Assembly: GCA_045615345.1 (NCBI GenBank)
Contig: JAZLER010000006.1
Coordinates: 1 to 34,039 of the forward strand
Length of the DNA stretch: 34,039 bases
DNA from: Fumia sp045615345
GTDB lineage: Bacteria > Bacillota > Clostridia > Oscillospirales > Ruminococcaceae
Direction of reading: 5' to 3'
The notes under the pieces are model-generated. The model had not been told where the DNA came from and searched no databases. It worked only from the letters and a program-made list of their open reading frames with translations. The position numbers and the translations under genes were made by a program. This document shows positions 24,784 through 32,331 of this stretch, piece after piece; position 1 is the stretch's first letter, and the number at the start of each line of letters is the position of its first letter.

Positions 24784-25593
24784 TTATACAATAAATTTGC
24801 AATAGCATCTATCATCAAAACTTAAATTTTCTTTGTTAATACCCTTTGTTGTTTTATATATACGGAAACAATGTGGGTCATTCCGGAGCAGATACGAAAG
24901 CTTTTCTTCACTTTTTTCCAAACTATTCTCCAGGAAAGGATATCCGTCACTTGAAAGTATTACTTCATCCCCCGCCACAACCTTATATTTCACAATCATA
25001 TCAGAATTAATATCAAACCCGTTAAGTATCGGATATCCGAACGGAATATTTTTGTTTTCAAAGGAAAGCTGACTTTTCAAGACATCCATAATTTTTTTAC
25101 GACCAATATCTTCGGTATAAAAATCATCTTCACTATCTCCGTCAAGCAAAGCCTTTTCAAGATAAAATGCCCTGAGTTTTGAAGTCAGTTTATCTATATC
25201 TTTTTCGTGACTAAAAAGTTCAGAGTTTATAATGCACTGGCAATCACCATAACACCATATCTCATTATATAAGCTATTAAACACAATGACGGCAGCTCTT
25301 GGATAATCGGTATATTCAATATTATCATAAAACATTTCGGCAGAGCCTTTGAGAACCTGAGAAAGTTTTGAAAACAATTCTTCAGCATTCAATTTATCAA
25401 TACCTTCCTTGGATAAGGTTTCAGATAAAATTTTTCTTGCAAAAGCACCGCTTGTAAGTGAGTCAAAAATCTTTTCCCCTTTCGCAGTAACCCCGTCTAT
25501 AACGGCAACAAGCTTATCGGTTATAACTAAGCCATCTTCACATTCTGAAAGGTTGCCCTTTTTACCCTGAATGTATTTTTCAATAATTTTCAT
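24784..25593 (-). CDS. PP2C-like serine/threonine protein phosphatase
   Basis: A 269-residue stand-alone cytoplasmic protein that I assign to the PP2C/SpoIIE phosphatase fold on motifs. An acidic ECEDG (residues 18-21) is followed by VIDGVTAKG with Asp33-Gly34, corresponding to the metal-binding DGxGG motif. WCYGDCQCII (113-122) matches the VGDSR motif, VILSSDGYPFL (211-221) holds Asp216 and matches the SDG motif, and SFDDRCYCKF near the C-terminus supplies Asp260 and Asp261 for the final DN motif. Overall similarity to housekeeping PrpC is low and no kinase is encoded nearby, so the target is unknown. The ATG at 25593 follows GAGGTGACTTG. It is the first gene of the operon ending in the NSS transporter. 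Confidence 0.75.
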   Translation of the reverse strand: MKIIEKYIQGKKGNLSECEDGLVITDKLVAVIDGVTAKGEKIFDSLTSGAFARKILSETLSKEGIDKLNAEELFSKLSQVLKGSAEMFYDNIEYTDYPRAAVIVFNSLYNEIWCYGDCQCIINSELFSHEKDIDKLTSKLRAFYLEKALLDGDSEDDFYTEDIGRKKIMDVLKSQLSFENKNIPFGYPILNGFDINSDMIVKYKVVAGDEVILSSDGYPFLENSLEKSEEKLSYLLRNDPHCFRIYKTTKGINKENLSFDDRCYCKFIV

Positions 25594-25622
25594 CAAGTCA
25601 CCTCTTAACTTCCTGAAAATAC

Positions 25623-25651
25623 ATTATATCATAATTCTTTAAAAAACACAA
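25623..25651 (-). promoter_or_regulatory. Promoter of the PP2C-ferritin-aminotransferase-ppa-NSS operon
   Basis: Minus-strand TTGTGT (25646-25651) and TATAAT (25623-25628) are 17 bases apart, with TGA before the -10. The -35 lies in the T-run of the terminator 25654-25681, so one operon's end and the next one's start share bases. Confidence 0.55.
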
Positions 25652-25653
25652 CA

Positions 25654-25681
25654 AAATCGGTGGAGAAAAGTCCACCGATTT
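25654..25681 (-). terminator. Terminator after the HAD-IIA phosphatase gene
   Basis: AAATCGGTGGA (25654-25664) and TCCACCGATTT (25671-25681) form an 11-bp perfect stem with loop GAAAAG. On the minus strand TTGTGTTGTTTTTT follows. Confidence 0.85.
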
Positions 25682-25689
25682 AAATGATT

Positions 25690-26466
25690 TTAAGGCTTAA
25701 TTATATCCCCTACCCCGTCAAATACATATTTGGGTCTGTACGGGAATTTTTCAATACCCTCGCGTGTAGTAACACCCGAAAGCACTAAGATGGTATCAAC
25801 ATTGGATTCAATACCTGCGATAATATCAGTATCCATTCTATCACCGATAAAAGCAATTTCCTCACTGTGGCAGTTAAGCTTTTTAAGTCCGTGACGAAGC
25901 ATAAGAGGGTTAGGCTTACCTACAAAATAAGCCTTTCTGTCAGTAGCAATTTCAATAGGTGCAATAAGAGCTCCTGTAGCAGGCATAATGCCTTTTATTG
26001 TGGGTCCTGTGATATCGGGGTTAGCACCGATAAGCTTGGCACCTTTAAGTACAAGCTCAATTGCCTTTTCAATTTTCTCAAAGCTGTATGTACGGGTTTC
26101 ACCGACAACAACATAATCGGGGTTAACATCGTTCATATAGATATGCTGGTCATAAAGCGCTTTGGTAAGTGCCGCTTCACCGATTACATAAGCAGTACAA
26201 CCCGGGTTCTGACTATGTAAAAATGCCGCAGTAGCCATAGCACTTGTATAGAAATGGTCAGGCGATACAGAAAGCCCCATTCTCTCAAGTTTCATACTGA
26301 GCTCGTGAGGTGTTCTTTCAGGGCTGTTTGTAAGGAAAACGAATTTTTTGTCATTTTCCTGTAACCAGCTTACAAATTCATGCACACCATCTAAAATCTT
26401 CTCACCGTGATAGATAACACCATCCATATCACAGATGAAGCCTTTTTTTGCTAAAATTTCTTTCAT
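25690..26466 (-). CDS. HAD-superfamily phosphatase, subfamily IIA (NagD/AraL-like)
   Basis: A 258-residue cytoplasmic phosphatase. HAD motif I is ICDMDGVIYHG with nucleophile Asp13 and Asp15, motif II is FLTNSPERTP near residue 45, and motif III/IV is AFIGDRMDTDIIAGIES near residue 205. The cap between motifs II and III is of type C2A, with GETRTYSFEKIEKAIELV and PDITGPTIKGIMPATGALI, as in NagD, AraL and p-nitrophenyl phosphatases. Substrates are typically sugar phosphates or nucleotides and are broad, so no specific function is claimed. It starts three bases after the TRIC-like channel gene, with which it forms a two-gene operon. Confidence 0.92.
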   Translation of the reverse strand: MKEILAKKGFICDMDGVIYHGEKILDGVHEFVSWLQENDKKFVFLTNSPERTPHELSMKLERMGLSVSPDHFYTSAMATAAFLHSQNPGCTAYVIGEAALTKALYDQHIYMNDVNPDYVVVGETRTYSFEKIEKAIELVLKGAKLIGANPDITGPTIKGIMPATGALIAPIEIATDRKAYFVGKPNPLMLRHGLKKLNCHSEEIAFIGDRMDTDIIAGIESNVDTILVLSGVTTREGIEKFPYRPKYVFDGVGDIIKP

Positions 26467-26469
26467 ATT

Positions 26470-27120
26470 TTACTCCTTATTTTCCGTTCTGATTCTCGGT
26501 AAGCTCCAACGATATTTAGTCGCAAGCATTCGTACCACAAATACAAGAAGCATTGATAACACCGAAGCCAACGGAATATTTTCAAGATTAGTTCTCAGCA
26601 CAAAATACAGAAAACTACCCATAATTGATGCTACAGCATAGATATGTTTTTTGAAAACAAATGGGGTTGTATCGGTGAGTATATCGCGGAAAATACCGCC
26701 ACCTACACCTGTAATCATACCGATTATAACCACAACAACCACACTTTCAGAAAAGCCGTTTAAGTAAGCGATTTCGGAACCGATAACAGAAAATGCCGCA
26801 AGTCCTAACGCATCAAAAAAATTATTTATGTGTTCAATTTTTATTTTTAAGGCTTCAAAATTTTTCTTGTTGATAAAGGCTATAATAAATACTATAATCG
26901 CTGTAGCCATCGCAATCAGAAAAACAGGAATGTTGTTAAAAACCGCAGGTGGGGTTATCCCTAAAAGCACATCTCTTAACATTCCTCCGCCAAAAGCTGT
27001 AACACAGCTTACAAATACAACGCCGAATATATCAAGGCTTGCACCAATTCCAACTAAAGCTCCCGATATCGCAAACGCTATTGTACCGATTATCTCCAGA
27101 GCTTTTATAATTTCATCCAT
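26470..27120 (-). CDS. TRIC-type cation channel / YadS (UPF0126) family membrane protein
   Basis: A 216-residue protein with seven predicted helices in two repeats. The family signatures are visible twice: FAISGALVGIGASLDIFGV with AFGGGMLRDVLLG in the first half (residues 17-55), and AFSVIGSEIAYLNG with ITGVGGGIFRDILT in the second (104-149). These glycine-rich GGGxxRD segments are hallmarks of TRIC-like channels; characterised prokaryotic TRIC proteins conduct K+ and Na+. GGAGGG lies upstream of the ATG. The -10 of its promoter ends only some 18 bases before the start, so the mRNA leader is very short. Confidence 0.9.
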   Translation of the reverse strand: MDEIIKALEIIGTIAFAISGALVGIGASLDIFGVVFVSCVTAFGGGMLRDVLLGITPPAVFNNIPVFLIAMATAIIVFIIAFINKKNFEALKIKIEHINNFFDALGLAAFSVIGSEIAYLNGFSESVVVVVIIGMITGVGGGIFRDILTDTTPFVFKKHIYAVASIMGSFLYFVLRTNLENIPLASVLSMLLVFVVRMLATKYRWSLPRIRTENKE

Positions 27121-27138
27121 ATATATCCCTCCAAGGGG

Positions 27139-27167
27139 ATTATATCACAAAGTCCGCAATATTGCAA
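27139..27167 (-). promoter_or_regulatory. Promoter of the TRIC-HAD operon
   Basis: Minus-strand TTGCAA (27162-27167) and TATAAT (27139-27144) are 17 bases apart, with TGA before the -10. GCAATATTGC at 27156-27165 is a 10-base palindrome touching the -35. The promoter sits directly against the stop of the preceding phosphatase gene. Confidence 0.6.
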
Positions 27168-27168
27168 A

Positions 27169-27807
27169 TCATACATTTGCAGGGAAAACTGTTTTGTCAT
27201 CGCCAAGATGCTCATCTTCACTGACACTTACACATTTCCAACTACCATCATATTCAAAAACTGTAACCGAGCCGTTTGAAGCCCATGCCACATTTTTCAT
27301 ATTACTGATGTCACCATACTGGATTATAGTCTGTGCAGCGCGTATCGGAGTTGCGTGAGTTGCAACAGCAATGGTTTTACCGGGATTTTCCTTTGCGATT
27401 ACTGTAAGTGTCGCCATAACCCTTTCACCGAGCTCTTTTACCGATTCACCGCCTGTACAATGGGCATTTCCAATATCACGAAGCCAGATGCCGTATTCTT
27501 CAGAATAATCTTTTTCAAGGTTATCAAAAGTCATTTCCTGCCATTTCCCTGCAAATATTTCACGCAGTCCCTTGTCAGTAATTACATCTTTTCCAATAAG
27601 CTTCGAAACTGGTAATGCCGTAGAATAAGCGCGTTTTAAATCGCTGGAATACACCTCATCGGGTGCATATTCTCTTACAATATATTCGGCAGTTTTTTCA
27701 GCCTGTCCAATTCCTTTAAGCATAAGCTTGGCATCATACTGACCTGCAAAATAGCCTTTGTTATTAGCTTCACTTTCACCATGTCTTATCAAAAGTAATC
27801 TTGTCAT
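27169..27807 (-). CDS. Histidine phosphatase family protein (phosphoglycerate mutase-like)
   Basis: A 212-residue enzyme of the histidine phosphatase superfamily. The catalytic RHG motif is LLIRHGESEANNKGYFAGQ with Arg8-His9-Gly10. The second Arg is in YSSDLKRAYSTA near residue 60, the acid/base Glu in LREIFAGKWQEM near residue 83, and the second catalytic His in IAVATHATPIRA near residue 150. These are the elements of GpmB, CobC and broad phosphatases, not of true cofactor-dependent mutases. The substrate is unknown. It is the last gene of the AAC(3)-YczE-GNAT-YitT operon, after a 31-base gap with a plain ribosome site. Confidence 0.92.
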   Translation of the reverse strand: MTRLLLIRHGESEANNKGYFAGQYDAKLMLKGIGQAEKTAEYIVREYAPDEVYSSDLKRAYSTALPVSKLIGKDVITDKGLREIFAGKWQEMTFDNLEKDYSEEYGIWLRDIGNAHCTGGESVKELGERVMATLTVIAKENPGKTIAVATHATPIRAAQTIIQYGDISNMKNVAWASNGSVTVFEYDGSWKCVSVSEDEHLGDDKTVFPANV

Positions 27808-27838
27808 ATTTCATTTCCTTTTCATAAGTAATTTCTAT

Positions 27839-28690
27839 CTACTTGTACAGATAAAATCCGTTTCCTTTGATTCTCTGAGATTCCGAAAAAACAATAAATG
27901 CACTCTCATCTATTGAAAGGATTTTCTTCTGGAATGCTTCACATTCACTTTCTTTCAAGGCACAGAAAAGCATCTGCTTTTCGCTATCGGTGTATACACC
28001 TTTAACATCAATCAGAGTAACACCACGGGGCGAAGTAGAAACCAGAGTTTTTGAAATCTCCTCACCTTTATCTGTTACAACAAATACCATTCTCGAAACA
28101 TTCAGTTTACTTATAATAAAGTCAATGGAATAGCTTGAAACAAACAGCGTGAAAATACCAAAAAGAGTAAGCTCTATGTTTTTGAAAATAACGAGGGAAA
28201 TTACAATTATAATTCCGTCAACAAACAAAAGCATTTTTCCAATCGGGATACTGCTGAATTTTGTCTGAATAATTCTTCCTATAATATCGGTTCCTCCGGT
28301 TGAAGCACCTGCGGCAAAACTCATTCCGATGCCGATTCCGTACAATCCCCCGCCAAAAATTGTTGAAAGTATAAGGTTTTCAGTGTATATCGGGAACAAA
28401 CTGAAAACCTGTGTAAACAAAGATAAAAGTGTAATACCGACAAGCGTTTTAAGTATAAACTGTTTACCTAAAACTGTAAGACCTATCAACAAAAATAATA
28501 TATTAAGTATAAAAAAACTTAAACCCGGCTGTATACCGAATGTATGGAATAATATTGTTGATATTCCCGATGCTCCCCCACCTACTATCTTGTTGGGAGT
28601 CAGAAATGAACCAATCGCAAATCCTGTTGTCATTGTACCGATTATAGTAAATAAAATTGCTGTTATTTTTTTCATCTTAAAATACCTCAT
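27839..28690 (-). CDS. YitT-family membrane protein (DUF161/DUF2179)
   Basis: A 283-residue protein with five or six helices followed by a soluble C-terminal domain. The membrane part has the conserved GFAIGSFLTPNKIVGGGASGISTIL (from about residue 23) and ASTGGTDIIGRIIQTKFSSIPIG (about 129-151). The DUF2179 domain begins near residue 200 with MVFVVTDKGEEISKTLV and has the GVTLIDVKGVYT segment. The family is widespread in Firmicutes and its function is not firmly established. The first ATG (28690) overlaps the GNAT stop by four bases; Met6 at 28675, with GAGGT upstream, is an equally good start. A distant relative, YczE, is encoded two genes upstream. Confidence 0.9.
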   Translation of the reverse strand: MRYFKMKKITAILFTIIGTMTTGFAIGSFLTPNKIVGGGASGISTILFHTFGIQPGLSFFILNILFLLIGLTVLGKQFILKTLVGITLLSLFTQVFSLFPIYTENLILSTIFGGGLYGIGIGMSFAAGASTGGTDIIGRIIQTKFSSIPIGKMLLFVDGIIIVISLVIFKNIELTLFGIFTLFVSSYSIDFIISKLNVSRMVFVVTDKGEEISKTLVSTSPRGVTLIDVKGVYTDSEKQMLFCALKESECEAFQKKILSIDESAFIVFSESQRIKGNGFYLYK

Positions 28691-29175
28691 TTAAGCAACT
28701 GATACGCAATTCTTGGATTACCATCTTCAAGATAAATAATACCGCATCGCAAAAATCCAAGTTTACTAAGAACATGCTGCATAGTTTTATTATCTTCGTG
28801 AGTATCAATTCTTAAGTTTTTAATGGTTTTTTCGCAGTAATCAACCGCCATTTTGACAACACCTTTTACAGTTCCATCACTCGCAATGCGGTGAATAGTT
28901 CCGTATGACGCATCTGAAAGCCAACTGCCGTTTTCTATGTAAGAATAAGTGGGGTCCTCTCCTAAAATAAAGGCAAAAACAAAATTTATTTCACCTTTAT
29001 CGTTTTCACCCACAAAGAGTTCGCCTTTTGCTATATCGGATTCAAGTAGTTCCTGTCCGGGCTTATTGCTCCCCCACTGGTTCGGGTTACCACTCTGTCG
29101 CATATATTCTCTTGCTTTTTCGTAGACCTTAAGTATTGCAGTTAGATCGTTTGAATTTGCTCTTCTTATATTCAT
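28687..29175 (-). CDS. GNAT-family N-acetyltransferase
   Basis: A 162-residue acetyltransferase. The start MNIRRANSNDLTAILKVYEKAREYMRQ is the usual first strand and helices. The acetyl-CoA site is read in YGTIHRIASDGTVKGVVKMAVDYCE near residues 91-115 (an HRIA-type motif A), followed by LRIDTHEDNKTMQHVLSKLGFLRCG and a final strand. Variants of this type are common in Clostridia and their acceptors are not known. It starts five bases before the YczE stop in operon order and overlaps YitT by ATGA, so it is translationally coupled to YitT. Confidence 0.9.
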   Translation of the reverse strand: MNIRRANSNDLTAILKVYEKAREYMRQSGNPNQWGSNKPGQELLESDIAKGELFVGENDKGEINFVFAFILGEDPTYSYIENGSWLSDASYGTIHRIASDGTVKGVVKMAVDYCEKTIKNLRIDTHEDNKTMQHVLSKLGFLRCGIIYLEDGNPRIAYQLLK

Positions 29176-29180
29176 AAATT

Positions 29181-29807
29181 CTATCCTTTTCTTTTAAGCT
29201 TACTGACAAAAAACTTGATAAACAGTCCTGTACCAAACATTGCAATAACCGTTCCCTCTCTTATTCCAACAATCTTAAAGTCGAAGAAAATAAGCGAAAG
29301 CACCAAGGCAAGTGTAACAAAAAGTATATCGGCTACTATTTTGGTATTACTGAAATCACGATTTAATTTTTCGGCTACGACTTTAACAATACCTTCTCCT
29401 GGGTTCATAACCTTATTGGTTACCACCATAATCGAAATACCAAAAGCTAAAACTGCCACTCCAAAAACCGTCATAAACAGTTTCACGATATAGAAATTTG
29501 CAGGTATATGTGAAAAAGCCCATACTCCAAAATCCGTAAACCATCCAAAAATGACAGAAACGGGGATTTGCAAAAATTCTATTGGCTTAAATTTTCTTCC
29601 AAGAAGGATAATCTGTGCCAAAATCATAACCATATTCCATATCGCACTCCATGTTCCCAGTGTAAAAAAGTCAAATTTTATGCTGATAACATTGGGCACT
29701 GACGAAATTGTGGAAAGCCCTAATCCTGCACATTTTGTAAGTGCTATTCCAAGTCCCATAAAAAACGAACCTACAATGACTAATATGTAATCCTTTAAAA
29801 CCCTCAT
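29181..29807 (-). CDS. YczE/YyaS-like (DUF6198) membrane protein
   Basis: A 208-residue, five-helix integral membrane protein. The N-terminal GSFFMGLGIALTKCAGLGLSTISS, LGTWSAIWNMVMILAQIILLG and GFGVAVLAFGISIMVVTNKVMNPGEG-like segments match the YczE group, which is related to YitT proteins but lacks the DUF2179 domain. Function is not established; membership in transport is presumed. It lies 18 bases after the AAC(3)-family gene and five before the GNAT gene. The C-terminus is basic (KLKRKG). Confidence 0.82.
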   Translation of the reverse strand: MRVLKDYILVIVGSFFMGLGIALTKCAGLGLSTISSVPNVISIKFDFFTLGTWSAIWNMVMILAQIILLGRKFKPIEFLQIPVSVIFGWFTDFGVWAFSHIPANFYIVKLFMTVFGVAVLAFGISIMVVTNKVMNPGEGIVKVVAEKLNRDFSNTKIVADILFVTLALVLSLIFFDFKIVGIREGTVIAMFGTGLFIKFFVSKLKRKG

Positions 29808-29825
29808 AAAATTCTCCGTTTGATA

Positions 29826-30590
29826 TTATTTTTTCTCTACAAAATAGTAAGGATCTTCTTTTATCTTTTGAGTGCCGACTTTCCACATTTCACGGCAATC
29901 TACAAGAGCACATTCTGCCGAAAGCACCTTACCCCGCTTAAACTCCATAAGATTTTCAAGTCTGTCATACCTCTGGGCAAATCCGTGTCTGCCAATAGTA
30001 TGGTAACGATAATCCTTTTCGATTCTGTTTCCTGATTTATCAATAAGAATGTATCGTTTTGTATCATCACTAAGGATGTATGGTGCACCTGCATACTCCT
30101 CAACCCCGTGCATAGAGGTATTTGCCGCAGTAGTACAGCCTAAAAACAATACCTTTCCACCAAGCTGACCGAGTTTAAAAAACGGTGAATTAACCCCGAC
30201 AGGTTCGTCATCGAGGAGATGGTCTTTTATGTATTCAGACTGTCTTGCGCCGAATGCCGCAACCGAATGTGTCGGATGTAGGCTTCGTTCAACCCCCTCC
30301 ATCTTCATAAACACGTTAGTCATAGCACCAATGCAGGAAGGGGTGTTAAGTACGTCAAAAACGGGATTATTGACGGGAGGATTAGGATCTACGTCTTCAT
30401 AACTTAAAGTCGGAAAAAGTATAGTTCCTGTATCACTGACAACAGAGATAAGTGCCTTTATGACAGTCTCTATCCCACCTTCTACACCACCAAGAGATTT
30501 ATAAGACGAATGCACTATAACATCGTCACCTTTTTTTATTCCCAAAAGAGATAAATCTTCTTTTATTTTTACAAAATCATTGTTATTCAT
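29826..30590 (-). CDS. AAC(3)-family N-acetyltransferase (aminoglycoside 3-N-acetyltransferase-like)
   Basis: A 254-residue cytoplasmic enzyme of the antibiotic NAT family. Family segments include IVHSSYKSLGGVEGG (25-39), GTILFPTLSYEDVDP (55-69), RSLHPTHSVAAFG with His105 and His108 (102-114), and LFLGCTTAANTSMHGVEEYAG (148-168) with His161 and Glu164, the acetyl-CoA and catalytic regions. Chromosomal relatives such as YokD are not always drug-resistance enzymes, so resistance is possible but not shown. I start at the ATG at 30590, preceded by GTGGAG; the frame stays open 43 codons further upstream across the promoter, which cannot be coding. It is the first gene of a five-gene operon. Confidence 0.88.
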   Translation of the reverse strand: MNNNDFVKIKEDLSLLGIKKGDDVIVHSSYKSLGGVEGGIETVIKALISVVSDTGTILFPTLSYEDVDPNPPVNNPVFDVLNTPSCIGAMTNVFMKMEGVERSLHPTHSVAAFGARQSEYIKDHLLDDEPVGVNSPFFKLGQLGGKVLFLGCTTAANTSMHGVEEYAGAPYILSDDTKRYILIDKSGNRIEKDYRYHTIGRHGFAQRYDRLENLMEFKRGKVLSAECALVDCREMWKVGTQKIKEDPYYFVEKK

Positions 30591-30621
30591 TTTAACATCT
30601 CCACATAAAATTTCCAAGACG

Positions 30622-30650
30622 ATTATATCACAAAAACACCAAATTGTAAA
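30622..30650 (-). promoter_or_regulatory. Promoter of the AAC(3)-YczE-GNAT-YitT-phosphatase operon
   Basis: Minus-strand TTTACA (30645-30650) and TATAAT (30622-30627) are 17 bases apart, with TGA before the -10. Confidence 0.7.
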
Positions 30651-30708
30651 TAAAACATCAAGTATTGATAATAAAAATGCCAATTCCCTGAATATGCAGT
30701 AAGATAAC

Positions 30709-30740
30709 AACAAAACCATTCCTTCAGGAATGGTTTTGTT
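30709..30740 (-). terminator. Terminator after the D-aminoacylase gene
   Basis: AACAAAACCATTCC (30709-30722) and GGAATGGTTTTGTT (30727-30740) form a 14-bp perfect stem with a TTCA loop. It starts within ten bases of the stop, and T-rich sequence follows on the minus strand. Confidence 0.85.
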
Positions 30741-30746
30741 TTACAA

Positions 30747-32309
30747 CTATCCTTGTCTTGGAATAAATTTTCCTTTTCTCTTGCCGTTATAAATTCCGTT
30801 TTCTGCTACTATTTCACCGTCAAGTATTACATAATTAAGTCCTTCGCATCGCTGATTACAATTTACAAAATCCGACTTATCAATGATTTTATCAGCATCA
30901 AATATGCATATATCTGCATCAAAGCCCTCGCGAAGTATTCCTTTTGAAGAAAGTCCGTAAACAGAGGCAGGCATTGAGGTGCATTTTCGTATCATTTCGT
31001 GAAGGGATATAACCTTTTCTTCGCGCACATATCTGCCAATCGCTCTCGGGAATGTCCCTTTAAGTCTCGGGTGGAACTGTTTACTGCCTTTCGCAACAGA
31101 GGAATCGGTACAAATCATCGAGCGCTCATATTTTATAACGGTTTTCACATCTTCTTCACATATATTGAAATTGCAAATTTTCACATTACCGTTGCAATCC
31201 CTGATAATATCAAAAGCACTGTCAAATTGCTCCTGACCCCTGATACGGGCAATTTCATCAATTCTTAATCCTTCATATTCCGGATGTGCACTGCAACCTA
31301 CGACCATAAGATTACTAAGGTCATCACCATATTTTTTGCAGTATATCTCTTTGTTCTTCTGGCGCATATCAGGATCGGAAACCATCTTTACTATTCCGTC
31401 AGCATCCGTTGCCCTTAATTCCTTGGCAATTATGGTAGGTACAAGTCCTGTGCTGGATGCCACATAAGGATACATATCACAATATACATCATATCCCTCG
31501 CAAGCTGCATCTTCAAGCATTTTCAGAGAGTGATTTACCTTACCCCAGTTTTGCTTATATGTAGCCTTGTGATGAGAAAATACAGCTTTTACATTAACGG
31601 CTTTTATCACTGTAAGAAACTCTTCAATTGCATCGATTAATTCAAAATTTTCATTTCTTAAATGTGCACTGAGTACGCCTTCGTACTCTTTCACAACCTT
31701 TGCAAGTTCTATAAGTTCATCTGTATCAGCATAGCAGCCGGGTGTGTATATAAGACCATAAGAAAGGCCAACTGCACCATTTTCCATAGCCTCTCTCAAA
31801 AGCTCTTTCATTTGCTCCATTTCGCTTTCAGTAGGTTTTCTGTTATCAAAACCAATAACAGCCTTCCTTAAAGCTCCATGCCCCACAAACGACATAATAT
31901 TCGAGCCCATAGAAATTTTCTTTGCAATACCTGCCATCGTTCCAAAAGTACGATATACTTCATTTTCCTTCCCGTACCCTGCAACAACTTTTGCATTTTC
32001 ATCAGTAACACCTTTTTGTATAGGTGCAAGAGTACTTCCACACTGACCTGCTATAGAAGTAGTTATGCCCTGTTCGATTTTTTCAATCATATCGGGAAAT
32101 TCAAGCATAGCATTGTCCGAATGACTGTGTGAATCAATAAATCCGGGGGTAACTGTCAGACCTTTTGCATCAATATATTTTTTACTGTCCTCCGTAATAT
32201 TTCTTGCCATTCTGACAATTTTACCATCCGATATTGCAATATCACAATGATATGCAGGTGATCCTGTTCCATCAATTACAGCACCATTTTTAATAATTAA
32301 ATCATACAT
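30747..32309 (-). CDS. N-acyl-D-amino-acid deacylase / D-aminoacylase (amidohydrolase family)
   Basis: A 520-residue metal-dependent hydrolase that removes acyl groups from N-acyl-D-amino acids. The amidohydrolase metal site starts with FIDSHSHSDNAML (His61, His63). The family signature GITTSIAGQCGSTLAPI with Cys90 is characteristic of D-aminoacylases. AHLRNENFELIDAIEEF near residue 220, FSHHKATYKQNWG near 253 and CTDSSVAKG near 370 supply the other ligands. The small N- and C-terminal beta domain (IIKNGAVIDGTGSP; LNYVILDGEIVAENG) is intact. I start at the ATG at 32309, with AGGAAG upstream, 22 bases after the serine hydrolase gene. The acyl-D-residue substrate is not evident; peptidoglycan or D-peptide products are possible. 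Confidence 0.92.
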   Translation of the reverse strand: MYDLIIKNGAVIDGTGSPAYHCDIAISDGKIVRMARNITEDSKKYIDAKGLTVTPGFIDSHSHSDNAMLEFPDMIEKIEQGITTSIAGQCGSTLAPIQKGVTDENAKVVAGYGKENEVYRTFGTMAGIAKKISMGSNIMSFVGHGALRKAVIGFDNRKPTESEMEQMKELLREAMENGAVGLSYGLIYTPGCYADTDELIELAKVVKEYEGVLSAHLRNENFELIDAIEEFLTVIKAVNVKAVFSHHKATYKQNWGKVNHSLKMLEDAACEGYDVYCDMYPYVASSTGLVPTIIAKELRATDADGIVKMVSDPDMRQKNKEIYCKKYGDDLSNLMVVGCSAHPEYEGLRIDEIARIRGQEQFDSAFDIIRDCNGNVKICNFNICEEDVKTVIKYERSMICTDSSVAKGSKQFHPRLKGTFPRAIGRYVREEKVISLHEMIRKCTSMPASVYGLSSKGILREGFDADICIFDADKIIDKSDFVNCNQRCEGLNYVILDGEIVAENGIYNGKRKGKFIPRQG

Positions 32310-32331
32310 ATTAAAAACTTCCTTTTTCGTT

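Noticed and set aside
30591..30719. N-terminal membrane extension of the AAC(3)-family protein
   Set aside because: The extension covers the promoter and lacks similarity to the family; the ATG at 30590 has a good ribosome site.
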